Below, one piece after another: positions 1 through 6,833 of a DNA stretch of 9,505 nucleotides (position 1 is its first letter; every line of letters starts with the position of its first letter). The notes beneath the pieces were generated by a model. That model did not search any database. It was not told the DNA's origin and saw only the letters and a list, made by a program, of their open reading frames with translations. The DNA is from Clostridiales bacterium (lineage in GTDB: Bacteria; Bacillota; Clostridia; Christensenellales; Aristaeellaceae): contig SFNY01000084.1 of the NCBI GenBank assembly GCA_004554085.1, forward strand, positions 1-9,505, given 5' to 3'. Position numbers and translations under genes: made by a program.

Positions 1-248
1 AGGTTTTCGTCGATGAAGCGCTCGTAGTGGCCCAGATCCAGGTCGGTCTCCATGCCGTCCTCGGTGACGAACACCTCGCCGTGCTGGTAGGGGTTCATGG
101 TGCCGGGGTCCACGTTCAGATAGGGATCGAACTTCTGGTTGGTGACCGAGTAGCCCCGGGCCTTCAGCAGCCGTCCCAGGGACGCTGCGGTGATGCCCTT
201 GCCCAGTGAGGATGCGACGCCGCCGGTGACGAAGATGTACTTTGCCAT
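1..248 (-). CDS. pyrG: CTP synthase, N-terminal part (runs off the window edge)
   Basis: CTP synthase makes CTP from UTP, ATP and glutamine, the last step of pyrimidine nucleotide synthesis, in the cytoplasm. The 82 visible codons are the start of the synthetase domain: MAKYIFVTGG, then a P-loop-like SSLGKGITAASLGRLL stretch, then KFDPYLNVDPGTMNPYQHGEVFVTEDG and TDLDLGHYERFID, which match the family closely. The full protein is about 530-540 residues, so some 85% lies outside. The start is chosen because a GGAGG site lies 7 bases upstream of ATG. Oddities are Ala where most homologues have the second Val of GGVV, Asn for Ile/Met before QKFDPY, and Met for Ala before ETDLDLGHY. It is transcribed from its own promoter at 431-458 through a hairpin leader. 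Confidence 0.96.
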   Translation of the reverse strand, partial: MAKYIFVTGGVASSLGKGITAASLGRLLKARGYSVTNQKFDPYLNVDPGTMNPYQHGEVFVTEDGMETDLDLGHYERFIDEN

Positions 249-331
249 GATGTTTCCTCCTTCGATTGCCTGGATGGGATTGACCGTTGGACCGGGCGAA
301 TTGACCCGGATTCTGCCTTCCATGGTGGCCC

Positions 332-405
332 CAAAACATAAAACGAGGGCGTCCACCGCTGCCTCAATGGGGGCACTTGGCCCCCTATGGCTTCGATGAA
401 CGCCC
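332..405 (-). terminator. Terminator-like hairpin in the pyrG leader (possible attenuator)
   Basis: Read on the minus strand, a 12-bp outer stem (394-405 with 347-358, two G-U pairs) encloses a 6-bp GGGGGC/GCCCCC stem (380-385 with 369-374, loop 375-379). It is followed by a T-rich run, TCGTTTTATGTTTT. The element sits after the promoter at 431-458 and before the pyrG start, so both MFS read-through and pyrG transcripts must pass it. It may be simply the MFS terminator, or an attenuator of pyrG. The remaining leader to the start codon has one more small hairpin (292-309, CCGGG/CCCGG) and no visible second promoter. B. subtilis pyrG is known to be controlled by leader attenuation, but its GGGC transcript start is not seen here. 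Confidence 0.6.
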
Positions 406-430
406 TTGCACATCAAACTTATGGAAAAAT

Positions 431-458
431 ATTATACTCGGAAACGCCCGCTTGTCAA
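431..458 (-). promoter_or_regulatory. Sigma-A type promoter for pyrG
   Basis: On the minus strand a perfect TTGACA (453-458) is followed after 16 bases by a perfect TATAAT (431-436). Transcription should start near 422-425. The -35 box shares bases with the TGA stop codon of the upstream MFS gene (455-457). Confidence 0.85.
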
Positions 459-1636
459 CTGAATTTTTTGTTAACTGACAGCTGTGGGCGCAGCACCGCG
501 ACGCTCAGCAGCGCCGCACCGGCGACGGAGAAGGCCTGCATGCCGCTCAGCGCACCGCGCACGCCCAGCAGATCCAGCATCCGCCCGCCGACGAAGGTTG
601 CCGCAAGGCTGCCCAGCGTGAAGGCCGTTCCCACCAGCGCCTGTCCCGCCAGAAAGTCCTGCCGGGGCAGGGCGTCGGAGACGTACTCCACCGCCGCGGG
701 CACATAGAAGGCGTAGCTGGCAAATTGCAGCAGCGAGATGGCGCACAGCATCGCGGGACTGCTGGCCAGCGCCGTCAGCAGATCCTTGACCACCCAGATC
801 CACGCGGCCATGCACAGCACCCGGCCGCCGCCCATGCGCCGGCTCAGCTTGCCATAGAGCACCATGGCGGGCAGCTCCGTCATCGCGGCGATCGCGATCA
901 CAACGCCCTGCTGCGCGCTTCCGCCGCCCACGTTCCGCACGATTTGCAGCATGAAGCTGTCGATGAAGATGTGCACCGTGGCCAGCAGCGACACGCCTGC
1001 CAGCAGCAGCGCAAAGCGCGGATGGCGCCGCAGCAGGGGTTCGCGGCTATGCCTCTCCCCTGCCGGAACCTCGGCGGCGCAGGAGGGCGCACGGAAGGCG
1101 AGCAGGCTGGCGATCATCAGCAGCATCGTCGCGAGGTACAGCACCGGCAACATGCGCGGGCTGAGCTGGTACAATAGCCGCCCCACCAGCGCGCACATCA
1201 CGGAGTAGGCCGCGGAGCCCATGCCCCGGGCGAAGCCGAAGTTGACCTCCACGCCCCGCAGCGCATAGCCCCGGTGCAGCGAGTTCAGCGAGGGCTGCAT
1301 GGCGGATTGCAGCATGAAGATGCCCACGATCAGCGCGGCCAGCGCGCCTCCCTTCATCGGCAGCGCCAGCACCAGAACCGCGAGAACCGCCGCGACAGCG
1401 TAGACGCAGGCCATGCCGGAGCTCAGTCGAATGCCGCTGCGGTTGAACAGAGCCGCGACCAGAGGCTGCGCCACGGCGGAGAGCGCGTAGGCCGCGCCCA
1501 GAACTACACCGATCTGGCTGTTGCTGAAGCCGCGATCCAGCAGGTAGGCCGAGGCGAAGTTGAACATCAGTCCGGCGGTCATCCAGTACAGGCACTGGAT
1601 CAGGGTATACAGATATCGTATCCTCTTTGCTTCCAT
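455..1636 (-). CDS. MFS transporter (MFS_1-like family)
   Basis: A 393-residue integral membrane protein of the major facilitator superfamily, the usual length for a 12-helix member. Residues from about 8 to 185 form the first helix bundle. A hydrophilic Arg/Glu-rich loop (about residues 180-205, containing ERHSREPLLRRHP) separates it from the second bundle, which ends in a short LSVNKKFS tail. The motif NFGFARGMGSAAYSV and the QCLYWMTAGLMFNFASAYLLDRGFSNSQIG opening resemble the LacY/nucleoside-symporter-like MFS_1_like group; the substrate is unknown. The start at 1636 is chosen because a GAGGAG site lies 7 bases upstream; a longer in-frame ATG at 1726 lies upstream of the likely promoter and would add a non-hydrophobic, unlikely extension. 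It is divergent from the lipoate ligase gene. Confidence 0.88.
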   Translation of the reverse strand: MEAKRIRYLYTLIQCLYWMTAGLMFNFASAYLLDRGFSNSQIGVVLGAAYALSAVAQPLVAALFNRSGIRLSSGMACVYAVAAVLAVLVLALPMKGGALAALIVGIFMLQSAMQPSLNSLHRGYALRGVEVNFGFARGMGSAAYSVMCALVGRLLYQLSPRMLPVLYLATMLLMIASLLAFRAPSCAAEVPAGERHSREPLLRRHPRFALLLAGVSLLATVHIFIDSFMLQIVRNVGGGSAQQGVVIAIAAMTELPAMVLYGKLSRRMGGGRVLCMAAWIWVVKDLLTALASSPAMLCAISLLQFASYAFYVPAAVEYVSDALPRQDFLAGQALVGTAFTLGSLAATFVGGRMLDLLGVRGALSGMQAFSVAGAALLSVAVLRPQLSVNKKFS

Positions 1637-1666
1637 GGAAATGCTCCTCGATTGAAGTCCCGCGGT

Positions 1667-1675
1667 ATTGTAGCA
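1667..1675 (-). promoter_or_regulatory. Extended -10 promoter for the MFS gene
   Basis: The minus strand reads TGC TACAAT, an extended -10 element (TACAAT at 1667-1672), about 30 bases upstream of the chosen start. No good -35 box is seen (GGCAAT at 17-base spacing), as is common for extended -10 promoters. It is back to back with the lipoate ligase promoter. Confidence 0.5.
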
Positions 1676-1725
1676 CTGGCATGTGAAGAATTGCCTGCAT
1701 TTCCCGAAAGCTTGGGAAAAGAGCA

Positions 1726-1754
1726 TTGCCCGATTTGCGCATCGCGTTTATAAT
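1726..1754 (+). promoter_or_regulatory. Promoter for the lipoate-protein ligase gene
   Basis: TTGCCC (1726-1731), 17 bases, then a perfect TATAAT (1749-1754). The expected transcript start, near 1761, leaves a leader of about 30 bases, which places the ribosome site at 1778-1784 and so supports a start at 1792. Confidence 0.75.
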
Positions 1755-1777
1755 TGGATCAGAAGCATAACAATAAT

Positions 1778-1784
1778 GGGAGGG
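1778..1784 (+). promoter_or_regulatory. Ribosome binding site deciding an AUC start
   Basis: GGGAGGG contains the full GGAGG core (1779-1783), with 8 bases to the ATC codon at 1792. No ATG, GTG or TTG stands in frame at that distance: an in-frame stop TAA at 1774 closes the frame upstream, and the first standard start is TTG at 1840, 56 bases from the site with no ribosome site of its own. Confidence 0.7.
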
Positions 1785-1791
1785 AACCACC

Positions 1792-2763
1792 ATCGCAAAC
1801 CTGCTTTACGTATCCACATCGCCCGACGGCTGGCGCAATTTGGGCGTGGACGAATACTTCCTGGACCACATCGGCGAGGACGACATGCTGCTCTACTTCT
1901 ACGTCAACCGCAACGCGGTGATCATCGGCCGGGGTCAGAACCCCTGGGCAGAGTGCAACCTGAGCGCCATGGAGCGCGACGGTGTGCAGCTGGTGCGGCG
2001 CATCACCGGCGGCGGCGCGGTCTTTCACGACGAGGGCAACCTGAACTTCTCCTTCATCGCCGGGGAGAAGCGCTACGACCCCCAGCGTCAGCTGGGCATG
2101 ATCCTAGACGCGGTGCGCGCGCTGGGCATCCCCTGCGAGTTCTCCGGGCGCAACGACCTGCTGGCCGACGGGCGCAAGTTCTCCGGCAACGCCTTTTGCA
2201 GCCGGGGCTGCGTGCGCCAGCACCACGGCACGCTGCTGATCGACGCGGATCTGACCCGGCTGCAGAACTACCTGAACGTGGATCCCCGCAAGCTCCAGGC
2301 GAAGGGCGCGAAGTCCGTGCGCAGCCGCGTTTGCAACCTGAGCCAGTTCGTGCCGGGCCTAACGCGGGATCAGATGCTGGAGGCGCTGAAGCTGGCCTTC
2401 GGCGAGACCTACGGCCCCTACATCGAGCTTCAGACCGATAACCTGGACGAAGCGGCCATCGCGCCCTACGTGGAGAAGCAGCGCTCCGAGGAATGGCGGC
2501 TGGGCAAGACCCCGCGCTTCGATCTGGAGATCGAGAACCGCTTCCCCTGGGGCAACGTGCAGCTGCTGATGACCCTGCGCCAGAGCCGCGTGGACGAAAT
2601 CTCGGTCTACTCCGATGCGATGGACGCTGACCTGGCCGACGAGATTCGCAGCCGCCTGCTGGGCGTGGCCTTCGGCTCCGCGCCCCTGGCCGCAGCCCTG
2701 CGCGCTTCCGAAAAGGAACAGCTTCACCAGCTGGCGGACTTCATCGCCGCGCAGAATCTGTAA
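1792..2763 (+). CDS. lplA: Lipoate-protein ligase A family protein, probable AUC start
   Basis: Activates free lipoate with ATP and attaches it to lysines of 2-oxoacid dehydrogenase E2 subunits or glycine-cleavage H protein, in the cytoplasm. From the AUC start it is 323 residues, close to E. coli LplA (338). Visible family motifs: NLGVDEYF near residue 16, IIGRGQNPWAECN, the lipoyl-AMP loop RRITGGGAVFHDEGNLNFSF (69-88), and GRNDLLADGRKFSGNAF with the expected catalytic lysine at 129. The C-terminal accessory domain follows (from about 235). Starting at the first standard codon, TTG at 1840, would remove the LLYVSTSPDGWRN strand that homologues keep just before NLGVDEY. The gene has its own promoter; pyrophosphatase follows 72 bases after the stop with no terminator between, so read-through is likely. 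Confidence 0.9.
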   Translation: MANLLYVSTSPDGWRNLGVDEYFLDHIGEDDMLLYFYVNRNAVIIGRGQNPWAECNLSAMERDGVQLVRRITGGGAVFHDEGNLNFSFIAGEKRYDPQRQLGMILDAVRALGIPCEFSGRNDLLADGRKFSGNAFCSRGCVRQHHGTLLIDADLTRLQNYLNVDPRKLQAKGAKSVRSRVCNLSQFVPGLTRDQMLEALKLAFGETYGPYIELQTDNLDEAAIAPYVEKQRSEEWRLGKTPRFDLEIENRFPWGNVQLLMTLRQSRVDEISVYSDAMDADLADEIRSRLLGVAFGSAPLAAALRASEKEQLHQLADFIAAQNL

Positions 2764-2771
2764 ATTTACCG

Positions 2772-2801
2772 TTGCATTTCAGCACAAATCGGGAGTATAA
2801 T
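2772..2801 (+). promoter_or_regulatory. Promoter for the pyrophosphatase gene
   Basis: TTGCAT (2772-2777), 18 bases, then a perfect TATAAT (2796-2801), starting 8 bases after the lipoate ligase stop codon. The expected transcript start, near 2808, leaves about 28 leader bases before the ATG. Confidence 0.75.
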
Positions 2802-2835
2802 GGTTGTGGAATGCATTGACTTGGGGGGAATACAA

Positions 2836-3369
2836 ATGAATCTTTGGCACGATATTAAGCCCAACCGCATGAGCACCGAGGACTTCCTGGCGGTCATCGA
2901 GATTGAAAAGGGCTCGAAGAACAAGTATGAGATGGACAAGGAGACCGGCATGCTGCGGCTGGACCGCATCCTCTACACCTCCACCCACTATCCGGCGAAC
3001 TACGGCTTCATCCCGCGCACCTACGCCGACGACCAGGATCCCCTGGACGTGCTGGTGCTGTGCAGCGAGGCCATCCGCCCGATGAGCCTGGTGCGCGTGT
3101 ATCCCATCGGCTACTTCGCCATGCGCGACGGCGATGCAATGGACGAAAAGATCCTGGCCGTGCCCTTCGGCGACCCGGTGAACAACAGCTACCACGACGT
3201 TTCCGAGCTGCCCAGCCACATAGCCGACGAAATCAGCCACTTCTTCAACGTCTACAAGGGCCTGGAGGACGGCAAGGACACCGAAATTGTGGGCGTGTTC
3301 GGCCGCGAGGAGGCCAAAGAGGTCATCCAGAAGTGCTACAACCGCTATATTGACGAATTCTGCCGCTGA
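2836..3369 (+). CDS. ppa: Inorganic pyrophosphatase, family I
   Basis: Hydrolyses pyrophosphate to two phosphates in the cytoplasm, pulling biosynthetic reactions forward. It is 177 residues, against 175 for E. coli Ppa. The family signature with metal-binding aspartates is DDQDPLDVLVL (65-75: D66, D68, D71). Also visible are IEIEKGSKNKYE (21-32, substrate lysines), YPANYGFIP (52-60) and the MRDGDAMDEKILAVP segment (96-110) with D98, D103 and K105. The start at 2836 has a GGGGGG ribosome site (2823-2828) 7 bases upstream; the in-frame ATG at 2800 lies inside the -10 box and can be excluded. A clear terminator follows. It is most likely a single-gene unit that also receives read-through from the lipoate ligase gene. 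All expected residues are present, so activity is likely. Confidence 0.95.
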   Translation: MNLWHDIKPNRMSTEDFLAVIEIEKGSKNKYEMDKETGMLRLDRILYTSTHYPANYGFIPRTYADDQDPLDVLVLCSEAIRPMSLVRVYPIGYFAMRDGDAMDEKILAVPFGDPVNNSYHDVSELPSHIADEISHFFNVYKGLEDGKDTEIVGVFGREEAKEVIQKCYNRYIDEFCR

Positions 3370-3380
3370 GAACAACAAAA

Positions 3381-3428
3381 TAGCAAGCAAGGCCTGACCC
3401 GACGAATCGGGGCAGGCCTTTTGCTTGT
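3381..3428 (+). terminator. Rho-independent terminator of the pyrophosphatase gene
   Basis: AAGGCCTG (3389-3396) pairs with CAGGCCTT (3413-3420), with an inner CCCGA/TCGGG pairing over a CGAA loop and an outer AGCAAG/TTGCTT-like extension. A short TTTT run follows (3419-3422). It begins 19 bases after the stop codon. Confidence 0.8.
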
Positions 3429-3465
3429 GTAGAAGAATTATTGGAATATGGGAGACTGGGTGTGC

Positions 3466-3557
3466 GGCGGGATGTGGCATCCCGCCCTACGGGGTTGGGC
3501 GGCGTACAGACCTGTGGGCAGGGGGCGCAGCGGAATATGGGCATCCCGCCCTACGGG
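3466..3557. repeat. REP-like intergenic palindrome, two partial copies
   Basis: GGCATCCCGCCCTACGGG occurs twice exactly, at 3476-3493 and 3540-3557, 64 bases apart. Copy 1 forms a perfect 9-bp palindrome with loop TGG (GGCGGGATG 3466-3474, CATCCCGCC 3478-3486). GGAATATGGG is also repeated, at 3433-3442 and 3532-3541. A similar hairpin with a CCGCCCCACGCCGTT flank lies at 6834-6850. I see no coding potential between the two convergent genes, and read this as a dispersed extragenic repeat. Confidence 0.6.
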
Positions 3558-3610
3558 TATGGGGCGAGGTTGACAATCCATTCCTTTGCACATGGGATGA
3601 ATAAATGCGC

Positions 3611-3653
3611 AAAGGGCGCGCCCCTCGATCGGAGAGGCGCGCCCTTTTATTTT
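3611..3653. terminator. Terminator at the end of the ABC transporter operon, probably bidirectional
   Basis: AAAGGGCGCGCC (3611-3622) pairs perfectly with GGCGCGCCCTTT (3636-3647). Read on the plus strand it is followed by TTTTATTTT, a good tail that would stop leftover pyrophosphatase transcripts. Read on the minus strand, the direction of the ABC operon, the tail is weak (CCCTTTGCGCATTT). It starts right after the ATPase stop codon. Confidence 0.75.
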
Positions 3654-3656
3654 GGC

Positions 3657-4736
3657 TTACATCAGGTGGGTATCCACGGGGCTGAAGTCGAGGTAGGCCT
3701 CCTCGCCCACGTTGAAGATGCGGCGGCCAACCGGGTGGTTGTCGGTGATGCGCACCAGGGTGTCGCCCACCATCACGTGGTAGTTCTGGTAGGAGCCCAT
3801 GAAGCAGGACAGCGCGACCTTGCAGGGCAGGATGCCGGTTTCGCTCACGCGAATGCCCTCGGGGCGCAGCATCAGCGTGTGCTCCTCGCCCTTCGCCACC
3901 GCGCCTGCGGGACGCTTGACCGGGAAGCGAACGCCGTTCAGGCTGACGTTGACCACGTCGCCCTCCGTGCCATCCACCTGCACCTTCAGGAAGTTGGCCT
4001 CACCGATGAAGTCCGCGACGAACTCGCTGGCCGGGCTGTAATAGATCTCCTGGGGCGTGCCCATCTGGGCGATGACGCCCTTGTTCATGATGATGATCTT
4101 ATCGGAGATGGACATGGCCTCGGACTGGTCGTGGGTGACGTAGACGGCGGTGATGCCGAACTGCTGCTGGATGCGGCGGATCTCGGTGCGCATGTACACG
4201 CGCAGCTTGGCGTCCAGGTTGGACAGCGGCTCGTCGAAGAGCAGCACGCCCGGCTCCACGATCAGCGCGCGGGCCAGCGCGACGCGCTGCTGCTGTCCGC
4301 CGGAGAGCTGGTTGGTGAAGCGGTTCTCCATGCCCTCCAGGCCCACGAGCTTGAGCATGTCGAACACCTTGGTGCGAATCTCCGCCTTGGGCACGTGGCG
4401 CAGCTTCAGGCCGTAGGCCACGTTGTCGAAAATGTTCATGTGGGGGAACAGCGCGTAGCTCTGGAACACCATGGCCGTGTCGCGCTTGTTGGGGGTCAGC
4501 TCGTTGATGGCCTCGTCGCCCAGGTAAATTTCGCCCTCGTCCGGGGACTCAAAGCCGGCGATCATGCGCAGCGTGGTGGTCTTGCCGCAGCCGGAGGGGC
4601 CCAGCAGGGTCACGAACTCGCCCGGCTGAATGTTCAGATTGATGGAATCCACCGCCTTGAAGGGCTTGTTGGTCTTGGGGTCCAGATATATTTTGGATAC
4701 GCCCTCCAGGCGCACACCCTTTTTGATATTGCTCAT
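3657..4736 (-). CDS. ABC importer ATP-binding protein (FbpC/PotA-like)
   Basis: The ATPase that powers the importer, on the cytoplasmic face of the membrane as a dimer against the two permease domains. 359 residues, normal for the family. Visible: Walker A GPSGCGKTT (46-54), Q-loop Q92 in MVFQSYALFPH, signature LSGGQ (144-148), Walker B LLFDEP (165-170), D-loop SNLDAKLR, and H-loop H202 in VYVTHDQSEAM. A C-terminal TOBE/regulatory domain (about 240-359) includes LMLRPEGIRVSE and SCFMGSYQNYHVMVG. The start at 4736 is supported by AAGGAG 8 bases upstream; a GTG three codons earlier lies too close to that site. It begins 19 bases after the permease stop, so the two are translated from one message. 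The family fits iron, spermidine or 2-aminoethylphosphonate importers; neighbours point to the FbpABC-type group. Confidence 0.93.
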   Translation of the reverse strand: MSNIKKGVRLEGVSKIYLDPKTNKPFKAVDSINLNIQPGEFVTLLGPSGCGKTTTLRMIAGFESPDEGEIYLGDEAINELTPNKRDTAMVFQSYALFPHMNIFDNVAYGLKLRHVPKAEIRTKVFDMLKLVGLEGMENRFTNQLSGGQQQRVALARALIVEPGVLLFDEPLSNLDAKLRVYMRTEIRRIQQQFGITAVYVTHDQSEAMSISDKIIIMNKGVIAQMGTPQEIYYSPASEFVADFIGEANFLKVQVDGTEGDVVNVSLNGVRFPVKRPAGAVAKGEEHTLMLRPEGIRVSETGILPCKVALSCFMGSYQNYHVMVGDTLVRITDNHPVGRRIFNVGEEAYLDFSPVDTHLM

Positions 4737-4755
4737 TGGACACACTCCTTCATGT

Positions 4756-6708
4756 TCAGGCGACTGCCTTCTTTTCCTTCACGCGACGGCTGCGCCGCAT
4801 ATAGTTGACGATAATGTTCATCAGCGCGATGGCCGCGTAGACGATGAACATCATGATGGTCGCATAGGCGCAGGCCACGCTGTACTGGCCGCGGTCCACA
4901 ACGGTCATGATCTGCGGCGTGATCAGCTGCCAGCGCGCGGAGATCAGGAAGATGACGGCGCTGGTGGCGGTGATGCTGCGGGCAAAGGTGCTGACAAGGC
5001 TGGAGAAGAAGGAATCGCTGATCAGCGGCAGGGTCACGGAGGTAAACACCTTGATGCTGCCCGCACCCATGTCGTAGGCGGATTCCTCGATGGACTTGTC
5101 AATCTGGTTGAGCGCAGCCACCGCCGATCGTGTGCCGATGGGCAAACTTCGCACCACAAAGGCAATGATCAGGATCGAGCTTGTGCCCACCAGCACCATG
5201 AAGCCGGAGTGGAAGATGCCGGTGATGTAGCCGCGCAGCAGCGCGATACCGAGCACCGTGCCGGGCACAGCCATGGCGAACATCGTGGCGAATTCCATGA
5301 AGTGCTTGCCGATGAATTTTTTCTTGACGATCAGGTAGGCGATGATCATCGACAGCAGCGAGGTGATGATCGCCGCGATCAGGCTCAGGTACAGGGAATC
5401 GGTGAAGGGCTTGGTGTCGCGGCCCAGCACGTTTACGAAGTGCTTCAGGGTCAGCGTGAAGTCCTTGCCCCAGAGCTTGAAGCACGCGCCCACGGGCACC
5501 ATGGCATACATGCCGATGACGAAGACGCCCACCAGGGTACACAGCGCAGTGGTGGGGATGCGCACGGAGCGATCCTCGATCTGCATGCGCACGCGGCTGG
5601 CCTTGCCCGACAGCGTGGCCACGCTGCGGCGCTCCAGCACGTACTTCTCCACGACGAACAGGATCATACTGATGGTCAGCAGAACCACCGCCATGCCCGA
5701 GGACGAGCGGGTGTCGAAGTTGGAGATCTGCATGTAGATGTAGGCGGCCAAGGTGTCGTAGTTGCCGCCGATCATGATCGGGTTGGTGAAGTCAGCCACC
5801 GACTCGATGAAGGAAACCAGGAAGGCGTTGCCCAGGCCGGGCAGCAGCAGCGGCAGCGTCACATCCTTGAACACACGCCAGCGGCCCGCGCCCATGTTGC
5901 GGGAGGACTCCTCCAGCGACGGATCGATGTTGCTCAGCAGGCCCTTGATCATCAGGTAGACCACCGGGAAGAAGGTCAGAATCTGAACGATCAGGATGCC
6001 GTGCATGCCGTAGATGTTGGCGTTCTTGATGCCCAGCAGGTGATAGGTGATCAGGCCCTTCTTGCCGAAGATCATGATCATCGACAGCGACAGCACAAAC
6101 GGCGGCGACACGATGGGCAGCATGGAGACCACCTTGAAGATGCCGCGCATCTTGGTCTTTACATACACATCCACATAGGCGAACAGGAAGCCCACGATGG
6201 TGGAGCACAGGCCGCTGATCGCGCCCAGCTTCAGCGTATTCCAGACGACGCTGAGGAACTTCTTGGAGCGGAACAGGGAGAGGTAGACCTCGAAGGTGAA
6301 GTCGGTGGAACCGATGTTGTGATAGCATACGCTCAGCTGGTTGCACAGATCCAGGATGTCGTCGGCGCTGGTGCCCACGACCTCCGCGTCCGCATCGGCA
6401 TTGGCCTTGTTGGCGGAGGCGCTCACGGCCCGGGCGAAGTCCTCGGCCAGAGTCGGATCGGCCTCGATCTGCCCGAGCGCGTCCTCGATGCGCGCGCCCA
6501 GCTCGGCCATCTTTGCCTCATCCCGCTTGCCCTCGCCGCGGCGGTATTCATTGGCGTAGTTCACGCAATCGTCGCCCAGCTGATAGAAGATGCTGTCGGC
6601 CAGCGCGGGATCCTGCTTGACCAGCGAGGTCAGCTTCTGACCGTTGGAGGTCAGGGAGTTGGGATAGAGCTGTTTGCTTCTTGAGCTTGCCACAGGCAAA
6701 CACCTCAT
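4756..6708 (-). CDS. ABC importer permease, two fused permease domains, first helix missing
   Basis: The membrane channel of the importer, with both BPD_transp_1 domains in one chain as in FbpB-like permeases. The two EAA loops, which dock on the ATPase, are SLEESSRNMGAGRWRVFKDVTLPL (264-287) and IEESAYDMGAGSIKVFTSVTLPL (540-562). I count about 5 membrane segments in the first half (from about 151) and 6 in the second (from about 385), against the usual 6+6. Residues 1-137 are hydrophilic and acidic (ALADSIFYQLGDDC, KANADADAEV), with no signal or membrane segment before the FTFEVYLSLF stretch that normally follows helix 1. The start is uncertain: the ATG at 6708 has GAGGAG only 2 bases away, and a GTG at 6693 is better spaced from GAGG. 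The stop is 19 bases before the ATPase start. Confidence 0.85.
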   Translation of the reverse strand: MRCLPVASSRSKQLYPNSLTSNGQKLTSLVKQDPALADSIFYQLGDDCVNYANEYRRGEGKRDEAKMAELGARIEDALGQIEADPTLAEDFARAVSASANKANADADAEVVGTSADDILDLCNQLSVCYHNIGSTDFTFEVYLSLFRSKKFLSVVWNTLKLGAISGLCSTIVGFLFAYVDVYVKTKMRGIFKVVSMLPIVSPPFVLSLSMIMIFGKKGLITYHLLGIKNANIYGMHGILIVQILTFFPVVYLMIKGLLSNIDPSLEESSRNMGAGRWRVFKDVTLPLLLPGLGNAFLVSFIESVADFTNPIMIGGNYDTLAAYIYMQISNFDTRSSSGMAVVLLTISMILFVVEKYVLERRSVATLSGKASRVRMQIEDRSVRIPTTALCTLVGVFVIGMYAMVPVGACFKLWGKDFTLTLKHFVNVLGRDTKPFTDSLYLSLIAAIITSLLSMIIAYLIVKKKFIGKHFMEFATMFAMAVPGTVLGIALLRGYITGIFHSGFMVLVGTSSILIIAFVVRSLPIGTRSAVAALNQIDKSIEESAYDMGAGSIKVFTSVTLPLISDSFFSSLVSTFARSITATSAVIFLISARWQLITPQIMTVVDRGQYSVACAYATIMMFIVYAAIALMNIIVNYMRRSRRVKEKKAVA

Positions 6709-6763
6709 TTCTCCTCATTTTTCGGCAGGGGCGCTTTGCACCCGCAGGCCATATCCGTTTTGA

Positions 6764-6819
6764 TCTATCCCTGTCAGGCATCCGTCGCTTGACCCTGAAA
6801 GATGCCTCACAGGGATAGA
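6764..6819. repeat. 19-bp long inverted repeat in the binding protein-permease gap
   Basis: TCTATCCCTGTCAGGCATC (6764-6782) and GATGCCTCACAGGGATAGA (6801-6819) are inverted copies with one mismatch around an 18-base spacer. The spacer contains CCCTG, which could pair with the CAGGG arm in an alternative fold. There is no T-run on either side, so it does not look like a terminator, and no flanking target-site duplication is visible. Confidence 0.7.
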
Positions 6820-6833
6820 CCGCGAACTGCGCA

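Noticed and set aside
249..413. An ATG at 413 opens an in-frame 55-codon extension of pyrG with no stop.
   Set aside because: It has no ribosome site, it crosses the leader hairpin, the peptide is not CTP-synthase-like, and the ATG at 248 has a strong GGAGG at ideal spacing.
249..430. A PyrR-type binding loop in the pyrG leader.
   Set aside because: GAGGC occurs, but not within the required CNGNGA loop; PyrR does not normally control pyrG.
1637..1726. A longer start for the MFS gene at 1726.
   Set aside because: It lies upstream of the predicted -10 box and adds a non-family N-terminus; the GAGGAG site supports 1636.
3570..3649. TTGACA at 3570 followed by a hairpin and T-run, a possible small RNA.
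   Set aside because: The -10 at the right distance (TGGGAT) is poor, and the hairpin is explained as a bidirectional terminator.
3441..4808. Long plus-strand open frame over the ATPase gene, and others over the permease and binding-protein genes.
   Set aside because: They are antisense shadows in high-GC DNA: no family motifs, His/Gln/Gly-rich composition, and the minus-strand genes are unmistakable.
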